From: Montifringilla adamsi
Lineage: Eukaryota > Chordata > Aves > Passeriformes > Passeridae
Length of the DNA stretch: 64,000 nucleotides
Assembly (NCBI GenBank): GCA_017590115.1
Contig: JAGGNK010006515.1
Span: 452,646-516,645, forward strand
Direction of reading: 5' to 3'
Below the pieces are notes generated by a model. That model was given only the letters and a program-made list of their open reading frames with translations, made no database searches and was not told where the DNA came from. A program made the position numbers and the translations under genes. This document shows positions 1-10,900 of the stretch, in pieces (the first letter of the stretch is position 1; every line of letters begins with the position of its first letter).

Positions 1-300
1 CCCCCGCGGAGCCGCCGCCGCCGCCGCTCTGCCCGCCCGCGCCGCCCGCGCCCATTCACATTTTGGCCGCCTGGGAACCCGGCCCGCCCCACGTGGCCGC
101 CGCCGCCGCCGCCCATTGGTCGAGAGGAGGAGGGGGCGGGGATTGGCGGCTAGGCCCCGCCCAGCGGCCCCGCCCATTCACGGCGCCCCGGACGGAGCGG
201 CCACGCGGGACCGCCCGCGGCACCTCCCGGGCCGGGACAGCGGCACACGGCCGAGTGCTGCCCCCCAGGGCCCGGACCGCCCTTCTCCCCAAACCTCTCC
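1..300 (-). promoter_or_regulatory. CpG-rich promoter-like region, probable 5' flank of GBX2
   Basis: The first 300 bases are very GC- and CpG-rich with GCC repeats. Two inverted CCAAT boxes (ATTGG at 115-119 and 142-146), a GC box (132-140), further CCCCGCCC boxes around 158-175 and a CACGTG E-box (90-95) are visible. CCAAT boxes on the minus strand fit transcription leftwards out of the window. In other vertebrates GBX2 lies next to ASB18 on the same strand, so GBX2 should begin just left of base 1. No GBX2 coding sequence is present; the assignment rests on synteny plus promoter-like composition. Confidence 0.5.
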
Positions 301-335
301 TTCTTCCTTCTTCTTTCCTTTTCCCACCTTTTTCT

Positions 336-369
<34 letters not shown>

Positions 370-556
370 CCATTTTTTCCTTTTTTTTCCTTTTTTTTTT
401 TTTTTTTTTCCCTTTTTTTTTTTTTTTTTTTTTTTTTTAATTCACTCTCACCCCCTCTTTTCCCTCCTTCCTTCTCCCCCTTTCCTTTTTTTTTCCTCTC
501 TCTTTTTTTCCTCTCTCTTTTTTTTTTTTTTTCTCTCTCTCTCTCTTTTTTTTTCC
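297..556 (+). repeat. Polypyrimidine (T/C) tract
   Basis: About 260 bases made almost only of T and C, with T runs of about 29, 19 and 26 and CTCTCT blocks near 520-545. The opposite strand is pure purine. Apparent open reading frames here are poly-Phe/Ser or poly-Lys/Glu artefacts. The tract lies immediately outside the putative GBX2 promoter. Confidence 0.9.
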
Positions 557-762
557 CAAATAGGCTCCATGTGGTTCTGGGTAAAGTCAGCCCCTGGCTT
601 GGCTTTGAAATTGCTTCTGCAATTATGTAAAAGAGCCATTCAGCAACACGGCGGAATTAAAAGCGATGGAGGGGCTGCTCCCTTTTCTCCGGCGAGCTTC
701 TCATGTTGGCCGGCTCAAAGCCTTTTCCAACACGACGTCTTTGGCGAGGACAAAAGCTGGAA

Positions 763-967
763 CAAAAAAAAAAAAAAAAAAAAAAGGGGGAAAAAGAAAA
801 AAAAAAAAAAGCCCCCAAACTTGTAAATTGAACGTCAAGGGAACTTTACACAATTTCAAAGGCCATAAATAATGATAAAGGGACCAGGCGAAGAGGCAAA
901 CCCAGGCAATTAATGGAGGTTCCCAAGCAAAGATCAAGTGGTTTGGAAAATAAAATTAAATGCAGGG

Positions 968-1007
<40 letters not shown>

Positions 1008-1010
1008 AGA
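763..1010 (+). repeat. Poly-A / purine tracts
   Basis: Two A-rich runs, 763-810 (interrupted by GGGGG) and 966-1012 (A run then GAGAGAAAGG), lie about 150 bases apart. They are simple low-complexity DNA with no gene signal. Confidence 0.8.
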
Positions 1011-1012
1011 AA

Positions 1013-3650
1013 GGAGGGGAGTTGACTGGGGGTGGGTTTGGGAAGTTGAAGTCTTCCCGGGACAATGGTGCTGGCTGTGCCCCTGCGCTTGGCTTTGGGG
1101 GATCTGCAGCCCAACCCCGCCTGGAAGCGGCTGCGGCCGGGGAGAGGCTCCCCCAAATCCCAAGGATGTGCAGGAGCCCCCGCTCCCGGCCGGCTGCCGC
1201 CTCGGGAATCCGCAGCTGAGCCGCTGGCTCCCGGCTGGCACGGCCGCGGCTGCCACCGAGGGTGGCACATGTCGCGCAGGACGGTGCCACCCCCGTGGCG
1301 GTGTCGCTGCCAGCGCCGGGGACAAACCCAAACCCGACCCTTCTAAACCCCCGCGGGCACGGCTGCGCATCCCCGGCACCGCCCCGAAACCAGCCCCGGA
1401 GGAATTGGGGTCCCCAGCTCCCGCCCGGCCCCCCAAATCCCCCCACATCCCTTTCCCGGCAGATTCCCGCTCCCGAATCTCCCGAGCGGGGCTGGGAGCC
1501 GTGCCCGCGTTTCTGGGTCAGTCTGTCCGTCCCTCAGTCTGTCCGTCCCTCAGTCTGTCCGTCCCTCAGCCGCCATCTGAAAACGTTCTCGCCGATTAGA
1601 GGGGGGCAGGTTATTCCCGGTGGGCCTCGGCGCAGGTTTGGCTGCATCTGGCTGCCCCCACCCCCAGCCTGGACGCAGCTTTTGGGGCGCTGTGGGTCAC
1701 CCAGAGCAGGATTTTGGGGGTTCTGCGGGAAGGATTTTCCCCGGAGGGCCGCGGGGAGGGGGGTGGGATGGCCACAGGAGCAGCTGCGGCTGGGGATGGG
1801 GATGGGAATGGGGCTGGGGAGGGGGGCTTGTGTGATGTGTGTGCACAAACACTTTTGGGGCCCAGCTCCGACTCGAAGGGACTGGGAAAAGTTGGCTTCT
1901 CCAGCTCATTTCCATATGTCCTGGCTCCGTCTTGCGGAGGCCACCATATGTGCAGCAGCTCGGGAGCTTTCCCAGCCCCGCGGAGGGTGGCATGTTCCCC
2001 GTGGATGCTTCGTGGATGTTTCCTCTCCCATTTTTTATCCCTTTCCCCCTCTCCCTGTGCTCCAGCCGGCGATCGCAGCCCTCTCCTTCCTCTGTCCCCT
2101 CCACCCAGCCCCGCGCTAAACCCAAAACCGCTAAAACCCCAAACCCAAAATCCGGGGAATCCTCACGGGGAGCGCAGCAAAGCGAGCCCAGAGGGGCAAA
2201 AAATAAAAATCCCTCTTTTTTTCAGGAAAGCCCCGCTGGATTGCGGGCAGGGCAGGGATAATTAGGCATGGAAATGTGTACCAACAGCCAGCTCCCGCAG
2301 CTGTTTTTATCGTCAGCCCCCTTAAAATTTGCCCACAAACAAGTGCCTTTGCAGGACGGCAGTATTATTTCGGGCAAGAATGGGCTTTTTGTTCGGCACA
2401 TAATTAGCTGATTTTTTTTTTTTTTCCTCCGGGAGGAAAAAAAAACCCAAAAACCCAACCAAAAACTCGGCGGTCCCGGATTGTGGCAGGAGCGAGCGGG
2501 GCGCGGTTGTGCCTGGGGAGCGGAGCAGGAGCGAGGGGGGACCCCAACAGCGCAAGAAGGGGGCGAACCCCAAAGATTTGGTGGAAATCAGCGCTGCAGA
2601 GGGTCGGGCTGGGCTGGGGCAGCCTTTCCTCCCTGGCTGGGCCGTGCGGAGGGAGCAGCCCCGGCCCCAGCCGGAGATGGGGAGCCCGAACGCCGCTCCC
2701 GGGGATGGAGCAGGAGCAGGTGGCTTCTGGCAGGGTTTGTCCCCAAAAAACCTCGCCAGCAGCCATGTGGGGGCATCCTGGAAGCGGGCAGGGTTTGTGG
2801 GGTGGGGGTGATTCCCTCCTGGAGTTTAACCCCAACTCGAGGCGGGGAGGGGACGCGGCTTTTGGAGAGAAGGGAGCGGTGAGGGAGGGCTGGGGTGGGC
2901 TGGAGCCCCTCCAGGTGGGAATGCCCTGGGCACAGCCGCCCCCAGCCCCTCCCGCGATCCCGGATCGCTGCCCACCCTCCCCCGGGCACCCCCGAGGGGG
3001 CACAGCTCTGGTTGCCAGCGGCTGATCAATCCAGATTTCTGGATTTCTCCAAAGCGAAACCCGGGCTTCCATCCAGAGGCTCTCTCCAGTTAATTCTTGC
3101 ATTTGCCGGGGAAATTTTAATTGCGTGGGAAACGTCACCAAAATCATCAAAACCTCATCACCCTGCAGTGCTTTTAAAGTATTTTTCCCCTCCCAAGGAA
3201 AGGGAGGTGAGCAAGAGAAGAGATCCGGAGCAGAATTACCCCCCCAAAAATCAGCGAGCTCTTACTGCTGCAGGTGCGAGCCAAAATCAGGGATGCGGCC
3301 GCGGCTCGCACTCCTCCTCCCCGGGGAATGGGAGGCAGCTCCCGGGGTTATTCCAGAATTTTGGGAGCTGCCAGCAGGAGGGTGGGAGGGCAGGATTTGC
3401 CCTGGCTGTGCACGGAGGGATGCGCCCCCCGCCCCACGCGTGAAACCCCCTCCTTCCTCCCCCCCTCCCTGCCCAGGGGAAAGGGGGAAAAAAACCAAAC
3501 CAGCAAAACAAACTCCAAAACAATCCCCAAACCTCAAAACAATCCCTAAAGCCCTCATTCGCCGCTTAATCCCATTAACTCCTTCGAGTGTTCCCCTCTG
3601 AACTCCTTCCAGCCCCTCCCGGGGGTTCCCCCACTTCCACTCCACGCTTC
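1013..3650. other. GC-rich intergenic DNA, no gene seen
   Basis: This stretch is GC-rich with many G and C runs. Both strands carry open frames, but they overlap freely, have low-complexity composition and resemble no family I recognise. CpG-rich patches occur at about 1120-1520 and 2460-3000. I interpret it as distal GBX2 flank without coding content. Confidence 0.6.
1517..1569. repeat. Short tandem repeat, about 16-bp unit x3
   Basis: Three head-to-tail copies of a unit of the form TCAGTCTGTCCGTCCC. Confidence 0.85.
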
Positions 3651-3663
3651 TTATTTTATTCTG

Positions 3664-3717
3664 TTTTTTTTTTTTTAAATTTTTTTTTTCCCCCTCACTC
3701 CTCCCCCTTCCCTTTTT
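3664..3717. repeat. Dispersed direct repeat A, copy 1
   Basis: A T run, AAA, a second T run and then the block CCCCCTCACTCCTCCCCCTT plus CCCTTTTT. The same arrangement recurs at 4077-4124 with only the T-run lengths differing. It abuts repeat B at 3718. Confidence 0.85.
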
Positions 3718-3772
3718 CGCCCGCCAAACTTATCAACCCCAGCCCGGAGCATCATCCCACTCGGAGCATCAT
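3718..3772. repeat. Dispersed 55-bp direct repeat B, copy 1
   Basis: Fifty-five bases, starting CGCCCGCCAAACTTATC and ending CTCGGAGCATCAT, are identical to 6555-6609. At this copy the sequence runs on into a CAT-repeat array; at the other it runs on into a 19-bp minisatellite. Confidence 0.9.
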
Positions 3773-3861
3773 CATCATCAGCATGATCATCATCATCAGC
3801 ATCATCATCATCGCACCCGGAGCATCATCATCATCACCACCACCACCACCATCCCGCCCGG
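3761..3861. repeat. CAT/CAC trinucleotide repeat
   Basis: Imperfect (CAT)n with interspersed GCATGAT and GCACCCGGAG units, then (CAC)6. The poly-Ser/Met/Asp frames across it are artefacts. Confidence 0.9.
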
Positions 3862-4076
3862 AGCATCCTCCCGCCGCCGCGCTCCCCCCGCCGCCGGCAG
3901 AACGGCGCGAACCCAAAGGAGAACCGCCCCCCCCACCCCAAAGGGCTCGGAGTCGATGTTTTAGAGGCTTTTTTTTGCCTTTAAATCTCATTTTTCGGGT
4001 GTTTTCGGGGGGTCCCGGCTGCCCCCGACGGCCGAGCAAAGCGCGCCCCCTGCCGGCCGCGGGGAGCCGCGCACCC

Positions 4077-4124
4077 TTTTTTTTTTAAATTTTTTTCCCC
4101 CTCACTCCTCCCCCTTCCCTTTTT
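4077..4124. repeat. Dispersed direct repeat A, copy 2
   Basis: Second copy of the T-run/AAA/T-run plus CCCCCTCACTCC block seen at 3664-3717. Here it runs on into AACAAGATGCTC instead of repeat B. Confidence 0.85.
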
Positions 4125-4239
4125 AACAAGATGCTCGGGATTTTCGGGTAAAGAAAAAAAAAGAGGCTAAAAGGGTAAAAATATCAAAGGGCAGGTAAAA
4201 AAAAAAAAAAAAAAATTGACTTCCATAATCCCGGCTCTT

Positions 4240-4860
4240 ACCCCGAAATTCGTTCGGATAATAGGAAGCAGCCTATTTCTAAAATTATTTTAAATGGATA
4301 CATATTTAAACAAGCGGAGTCCGAGTATTTTAAGAGCCTTACAGGAGACCTTAATCAAACACATCGCCACGGAGAGTTTAGCGGTGGCAAACCCCACGCA
4401 CCCTCTCGTTCCCGGCTTTTCGTGGAGTCGAGTTGAGAAATCCACCGGTTAAAAAAAAAAAAAAAATTAAAAAAAATCCCGAATAAAAGTCTAAAATATT
4501 CCCGGGTCAGAGGGGCACCGTCTCATTAAAACCAGCGCGGTCCTGAAACTGCACTGCAGACATTAAAGTGCAGTATTTTTCAATTAGAGCTGACGAATTC
4601 AATCAAAATTCCATAGATTAGGATGAAATGAGGCATGGGTCATTTACAGGGGAATTTAATTGCAGAGCCATTAGACAAATAGTATATTTGCCATTCTCAC
4701 ATTATCCATCATTTCAGACATCAATAGAAGGAGCAGCATCTTTACTAATACAGCAGCACTTCCCAATCTCTGCCTGTAAACACTCCCTTTCCCCATAGCT
4801 CCTGATTATATCTGATTTCATTTAAAGCCATGGGGGATTATAAATGTTCCTGCAATCAGG
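4240..4860. promoter_or_regulatory. Candidate conserved non-coding element
   Basis: An abrupt change from GC-rich, repeat-filled DNA to complex, balanced, AT-leaning sequence without repeats or reading frames. It is rich in homeodomain-type TAAT/ATTA cores (for example CAATTAGAGC near 4579, TTTAATTGCAG near 4657) and AATCAAA motifs. This composition is typical of deeply conserved enhancers around developmental homeobox genes. GBX2 is the obvious target. No alignment was available. Confidence 0.35.
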
Positions 4861-5284
4861 TTCATTAGGACTTCAAAAAAAAAAAAAAAAAAAAAAATAA
4901 TCAAAGGCTGTTTCATTACCGGGGCCACTTCGGGGTTTGATTGTCGCCCTGACGAGCCCCTGTTCAGACGGTGAGAGGCAAACTCGGCTTCCCACTGGGA
5001 TCACCACCCCCTGCAGCCCGGGGGGGCTCGATCCCGAGCAGGGAAAAAACACCAGACGGGACGGCAAAACCTTTTCTTCAAATTTATTTTTATTTATTTT
5101 TATTTTTTAATTTTTTTTTTCCGGTGGGAGGGTGCGCATCGCTCCTTAATTCTCCCCAGCTCCTTGCAATCAGAGAGGTGTGTGCAGCAGGGCGGGGAAT
5201 TCCCATTATTTGGAAATTGTTTTGCAGCTGGACCATCGGTGCTTTAATACCGCAGGGTGGGAAAACGAGCAGGAGCAGCCCGAG

Positions 5285-5345
5285 CACACACACACACACA
5301 CTCTATTATAATATATATAATATAATATATTATTTATATATTAAA
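5285..5345. repeat. (CA)n followed by (TA)n microsatellite
   Basis: About eight CA units, then ATATATAATATAATATATTATTT-type AT repeats. Confidence 0.8.
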
Positions 5346-5871
5346 AATAGAATACATAAAATTATTTTAAATTTTTTTTTTTTTAAAACCAAGTGTAATT
5401 CAGCACTGGCAGAATTTTGGGGAGCACTGTGGCAGAAGGACAGCTCTTCTCCCAAGGGATGCATGTGTGCATGTTCTTTGGTGCAGCAGGAATTAACCTG
5501 GAGAGCCTGAGCGTGTGGGAAACACAAATCCTCGCTCCTCCTGGTCCCTTTGCCCAGGTCACTGTGGGAAATGATGAAAACCCAAACTCCACAATTTCAG
5601 GTTTTCCAGCCCCTTCCTGTGCAAGCCTGGGGGCAGTGACAGGCACAAGGGGTATGGGAGGGGCTGGGAGATACAGGGATTTGTGTCACCCTGCTGCATA
5701 GAGTAGCCACAACATTCTTGGTGGCTCCTACATTAAAAAAAAAAAAAAAAATTGAATTTTAAATCTATTTTAGGGCCTTTATTAATGCTGCTAGACTTTG
5801 CATCCTGCTGAGGGCTTCTACACAGCACCTCTGCTTCCCAGGTGAGATTTATCCCAGGGGATTTGATGCTT

Positions 5872-5949
5872 ACCTGGGCTGGTTTGAGTCCCCTGGGCTG
5901 GTTTGGGTCCCCTGGGCTGGTTTGGGTCCCCTGGGCTGGTTTCAGTCCC
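5872..5949. repeat. 19-bp minisatellite, about four units
   Basis: Tandem units of the form TTTGGGTCCCCTGGGCTGG. They end at an N (5950), followed by a poly-A run to 6008. The same unit family recurs at 6612-6742. Confidence 0.9.
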
Positions 5950-5960
5950 NACAAAAAAAG

Positions 5961-6008
<48 letters not shown>
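5950..6008. other. Single N followed by long poly-A run
   Basis: One ambiguous base and then about 55 A residues with one G. It probably marks a poorly resolved homopolymer in the assembly. Confidence 0.85.
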
Positions 6009-6011
<3 letters not shown>

Positions 6012-6149
6012 TCGAGGAGAGAGGAAGGTCTCTGACATTTTTTGCCTTAATAGCAGCTTAATATTAAACGTCTTTCGTAAAACACGCACATCCAGATCTA
6101 CTTAAAATGAAAAAAAAAAAAAGAGAAAAAACACAGAAAGCCTTCATTT

Positions 6150-6375
6150 CCCCCAAATGTATGGCGTGCGCAGCGCTGTGTTAGCTGCCTCAGTAATTTA
6201 ATTGGAATGAAACGTGAAAAATGTGTCATTTTTTGAAGAATTTATGCATCGCTTCCTGGAAATCTCATTGTCTTAACTAGCAGCCTACTGTGTTCTGTTT
6301 AGCAGGCATAATCGCATTTTTATGTGTCTCCGTATTAGAAGTTAATGTGACCTCCCGTCTTTAGCTGCTGGAAAA
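6150..6375. promoter_or_regulatory. Candidate conserved non-coding element
   Basis: Complex non-repetitive sequence with ATTTAATTGGAATG, TTATGCATCG (POU/octamer-like) and repeated TTAACT/TAATGTG cores, and no reading frame. It lies between poly-A and minisatellite blocks and looks like a second enhancer-type element between GBX2 and ASB18. The call is based on composition only. Confidence 0.3.
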
Positions 6376-6554
6376 TAATAATAATAGCCAAAATAATAAT
6401 AATAATAAAAACAAACCCCCCCCCAAAAAAACCCGAAAAAACCGAGCCTTTTCCCAGAACATCTGCATCAAAACAAGGCACTGCCAGGAAGGCAAAAAAA
6501 TCTAAAATAAGCTATATTTGGGGTATATATATATATATATGTATATGTATAAAC

Positions 6555-6609
6555 CGCCCGCCAAACTTATCAACCCCAGCCCGGAGCATCATCCCACTCG
6601 GAGCATCAT
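6555..6609. repeat. Dispersed 55-bp direct repeat B, copy 2
   Basis: Identical to 3718-3772. It lies immediately 3' of a (TA)n stretch (6522-6550) and 5' of the 19-bp minisatellite. Confidence 0.9.
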
Positions 6610-6611
6610 GA

Positions 6612-6742
6612 TGATTTGGGTCCCCTGGGATGATTTGGGTCCCCTGAGCTGGTTTGGGTCCCCTGGGATGATTTGGGTCTCCTGAGCTGGTTTGGGTCCC
6701 CTGGGATGATTTGGGTCCCCTGGGATGATTTGTGTCCCCTGC
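6612..6742. repeat. 19-bp minisatellite, about seven units
   Basis: Seven or so tandem units alternating between GATGATTTGGGTCCCCTGG and GCTGGTTTGGGTCCCCTGA types. It is the same family as 5872-5949. Confidence 0.9.
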
Positions 6743-6831
6743 CCTGTCCTTCCCTTCCCACACCTGAGCAGCGCCCGCTGCTTTGCAGGGATCCTCCATA
6801 ATCACCATTATTCCTACCAGCCACTAATAAT

Positions 6832-6837
6832 TTTATT
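6832..6837 (-). terminator. ASB18: Putative poly(A) signal of ASB18
   Basis: TTTATT on the plus strand reads AATAAA on the minus strand, about 165 bases past the ASB18 stop codon. It is the first canonical hexamer downstream and would give a short 3' UTR. The AT-rich setting means chance occurrence is possible. Confidence 0.45.
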
Positions 6838-7001
6838 ACTCTTTATAATCTACTTAAAGCACAATTAGAAGGGGGGAAACACCCCCAAAAAACTATACAA
6901 ATTTCCAGCCAAAAGTACATTTTAGTCCTGGGAAAACAGCCACGGCAAGCGGCGCCCCTCATGGCACGGATGCTCCTGAGTCTGCTCCTGGATCTGCTCC
7001 C

Positions 7002-7187
7002 TCACAGCACCATTCCCTGGGGCTCCAGCAGCAGGAAATCCCGCAGGGCCCCGGGCACGGGCAGCAGGGGGATGAGGGAGTGGCACTTGTCCCCACAGTG
7101 TGCCCGGATGGTGGCACGGCACAGGTGCTGCAGGCTCAGGGCAGTGCCCGCCAGCCCCAGCAGCGACTGGTAGAACGGCTGGTGCTG
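7002..7187 (-). CDS. ASB18: ASB18 exon 5 (SOCS box, stop)
   Basis: The acceptor CCCTGCAG precedes 61 codons ([10 protein letters not shown]... to ...[10 protein letters not shown]) and TGA at 7004-7002. The segment from [10 protein letters not shown] to the Leu-rich LIPLLPVP and DFLLLEPQ stretches is the SOCS box: an elongin BC-binding helix followed by a cullin-box-like LIPLLPVP motif. It joins exon 4 in phase 0 (VFQ|QHQPF), matching the family pattern VFQ-x-H-x-PFYQSL. Confidence 0.95.
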   Translation of the reverse strand, partial: QHQPFYQSLLGLAGTALSLQHLCRATIRAHCGDKCHSLIPLLPVPGALRDFLLLEPQGMVL

Positions 7188-7952
7188 CTGCAGGGAGGGG
7201 ACAACGCCAGTGTCACCCACCCGGGCTGGCACCTCTCCTGGCTGCCAGAGAAGCTGGAGGTGTTTAGGGATGAAGGGAATGAGGGAAGGAGCCCAGGTGT
7301 GGCTGTGGGTGTGGGGTCCGTGCACTGACACAGGGAAAGGGTGGGTGAAGGATTCTGGAATTCTCCTGTGGAACTGGGACCTTGTGGTCTGGAATTCTCC
7401 TGTGGAACTGGGACCTTGTGGTCTGGTCTCCCTCTGTCCCCTCGTCCCACAGCGCTGTTGTGCCCCCTCTGAGGTGCATTCCCCCCTCCACCCCTCTGGA
7501 TTTGGGGTTTTTGGGGATTTGGGGTTTTTGGGTGTCCTGATGGGACTCTCTGTGTCCCCCCCCGCCCCGCGCACACGGAGCTCACAGGTGACAAAGGTGA
7601 AAGGAGCAGCAGGATTCCGGCTGGCTCGGCTCAGACGAGGGGGACTGGCTCAGCCGGGATGGGTTTTGCCCGAATCCCCCACAATTCCCACCAAAACAAA
7701 GCGTGGAGCCAAAAAAGCCAGGAAAGGATCACGGAGATTTGGGATGGAACCTCCCCCGAGAGGCACAAAATGCTGGGGACATCGGGCAGGGCTGGCAGGG
7801 CGCAGGCTGTCCACGGAGGGACAGGCAACTTGTGGGAGCAGCAGGTGGAAGATGGGAAGGATTCCTTTTCCTCCTCATTTCCATGCTCCAAGGGCAGCAG
7901 CTCTGGCAGCCAGGGATGCAAAGTCCAGCTAAACATGAAAAATTAGTTATTC

Positions 7953-7983
<31 letters not shown>

Positions 7984-10900
7984 AATAAATACTATATAAA
8001 AATATAAAATGTAACAAATATAATATACAAAAAATATATATAAATATACAATATATAAATATATATACAATATATACACATGTATGTGTATATATATATA
8101 GATGTATATACACATACAATTATATATATGTCTATTTTATATATATATATGTATATATATGTATATATATGTGTATATACATATACACACACATATATGT
8201 ACACAATTATATATATATTTCTATATTTACTGGAATGCTCCTGTGGATGCATCTTGGGGAAAGCCAGCCTCGGGGAGGGCGCAGCAGCATCCCACAGAAA
8301 GCTGATGTAGAAGAGAGCCTGTTCTTGAGGGAACAAAGCAGGATTGGGCTGTGCAGCCTCCGCCTTTCCTTAATTTTGGGAAGAAATCCTTTCTCCCATT
8401 CCTCAGAGCACCCTGAAGGCTTTGTTCACATTCCAGCTGTCCCTCACAGCCTGTGGGGCCAGGAGCCATCCCAAATCACCAGAGCGGGCTGGCTGTACCT
8501 GTTGCACATCCAAGGAGGAACTTTTCCCAACCAAAACGAGGGATGTGGGCTCCTGCTGGGAAGTGCTCTGGCTCCAGGCTCACTTCCAGAGGCTGAGAGT
8601 GGATTTTATAGCAGGCTGGGGCAGGGATGTGGGGACTGAGGATGGTGGAGCTGAAGGGGTGCAAACCTGGAGGGATCAGGTGTGTGGTGCTGCTCTAGGG
8701 AATATTCCTTTTGGTTTTCCTCCATCCAGTGAAGTCTGGGTGGGGGGGGAAAAACCAGTCTGTGGGAAAAATAAACCCCAGTTCTGTGGGGAAAATAAAC
8801 CCCTGTTCTGTAGGGAAAACCCCCTCCTTGGGTCTCAAGCCAGCAGAGCTGCCTCACCTGGAACACCTCCTCTGGCACGGCCTTGGCCCACTCCTGGGAC
8901 ACCGGGATTTGGGAGTAGGAGTTGAAGAGGACCTCGATGACCTCCAGCACGGCTGCGCAGGATTTCAGCACCTGTCCAGGGACATGGGAGGGCTCAGACA
9001 CAGAGGCAGGGCCAGAGGGGACAACAGCCACCTGCTGCGGCCAGGGTTTGTCCCATCCCACCCCGCTCCAGGTTGGGATAGCCCGGTGTCGGGATGGGGC
9101 AGGTGTGGGGTTTCTCCTGGCATCTTTCGGAGCAGTGGGAAGCCCCGCCCTGCTGAGGCTCTTCTTCCTCACTCCTTATTTACATTTTTGGCTTGTGCCT
9201 GACAAGGCAGGATAATATTTTCTTTATGGTTTGATGTAAAATCAATGGAACGCAGAGCTACGATGCAGCTCGTGAGCCAGGCCTGTCTCTGATATTCCCT
9301 AGGCAGGGAAAACCCCCTCTGAGCCGCTCTAGCTCCCTCCTGCCCTTCTGCTGGGCCTTCACTTCCACCACTCCCCATCCCCACCGTCCCCTCTCCCTGC
9401 CAGACACGGAAGCTCTCCCAAATTCTCCCACCCTGCCACCTTTACACGTCCCAGATCTCCCAACCTCAAGGCCGCGCGTGCGAGGCGCTCTCCGGGCGCC
9501 ATTTCGGGGCCGGTTCCTTGACGAAGGCCGGGGGCCAAATCTTTCGGGAGCCGTGGTTGAGCAGCAGCTGCACGCTGAGGTGGGGCCGCAGCTCCGGGCG
9601 GGAGGCAGCGCCCTGCAGGGCCCAGCCCAGCGGGGACACGCTGTTGTAGTCGATGGCGTTGGCGTCGGCGCCGCGCCGCAGCAGCAGCCGCACCAGCTCA
9701 GCGTTGGCCGCCCCGCGGGCCTGGTGCAAGGGCCGCCTCCAGCTCTCATCCCGGGCCTCCACGTCGGCACCATGGTCCAGCAGCAGCTGGAAAAGCTGCA
9801 GGGAATGGTCGCCGTCGCCCGGGGCCTGCCCGCAGAGCACACCCAGCGCCGCCTCCTGGCGCGCGTTGCGGGCGTCGACGCGGGCGCGGCGCCGCAGGTA
9901 GAGGCGGGCGTGGTGGCAGAGATGGTGCCTGGCGGCCACGTGCAGGGCCGTGTCCCCTCCCGCCTCGCTCGGCAGCTCCACGGCCGCCCCGCACATCAGC
10001 AGGAGCTTGGCACACCTGCGGGAAGAGGTTTCAGGTTGGGGGTTTAGGGGTGGCGTGGGTGGAGCCATGAGGGATGGTGGGGTGGGAGGTGGTGTGGGGT
10101 GAGGGGGGAAGTCATGCTGGAGCTGGGGTTGTGGCACTCGGGGATTTTGGGAGGGAGCAGCACAGGCTGGGCAGGGTGGCACTGTGCCCTGGTGCCCTCC
10201 ACACTGAGGGCAGAGGTGGTTTGGGCCATATCTCCCTCTGCCCCTTGACCGGGGACATGCATGGATAGTCATCCTCGACCATCCTGGACTGTCCTTGAAT
10301 ACCTTGACCCTCCTTGACCATTCTGGACTGTCCTTGAATACCTTGACCCTCCTTGACCATCCCAGTCTGTCCTTTGCCATCTTGACCATCCTTGACTATC
10401 CTTGACCCTCCTAGACTGTCCTTTGCCATCTTGACCATCCTTGACCACCCTTGACCACCCTTGACTGTCCTTGGCCATCTTGACCATCCTTGAATACCTT
10501 GACCATTCTCAACCATCCTTGACTGTCTTCAACTATCCTTGACCACCCTGACCATCCCTGACCACCTTGATCACCCTGAGTGTCCTTGACCATCCTCGAC
10601 TACCCTGACTGCCCTGCACCATCCTTGACCATCCCTGACCATTCCTGAACCCCTTGACCATCCTAGCCCCACTTGCTTGGATATAAAAATGGATTTTTCT
10701 TCTCCCTTGGAGGGACCCCAACACCTGTGTTGTGCTTCTGCTGCAGAGGATTGTGTTTTCACAGAACCACAGAATATCCTGAGCTGGGAGGGACCCATGG
10801 GGATGGTGGAGTCCAGGGGAGGAGCACCATATTTAACCCCTTCTGCCTCTCTCATTTTCATCTTTTGTTTCAGCTCAGGTGTCACTGGAGCCCTGGCTGA

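Noticed and set aside
56..940. Open frames of 60-236 codons in both directions through the first kilobase
   Set aside because: They are poly-Phe/Ser or poly-Lys/Glu translations of the T/C and poly-A tracts, with no family resemblance or splice context.
8080..8336. Tyr/Ile-rich frames in the TA/CA repeat
   Set aside because: Translations of a microsatellite.
9478..10047. Plus-strand open frame of 189 codons opposite ASB18 exon 3
   Set aside because: GC-rich shadow of the minus-strand ankyrin exon; the antisense translation matches no family I recognise.
10269..10593. Repetitive WSRMVKDGQ-type proteins on the minus strand
   Set aside because: Translations of the CCTTGACCATC minisatellite in an intron.
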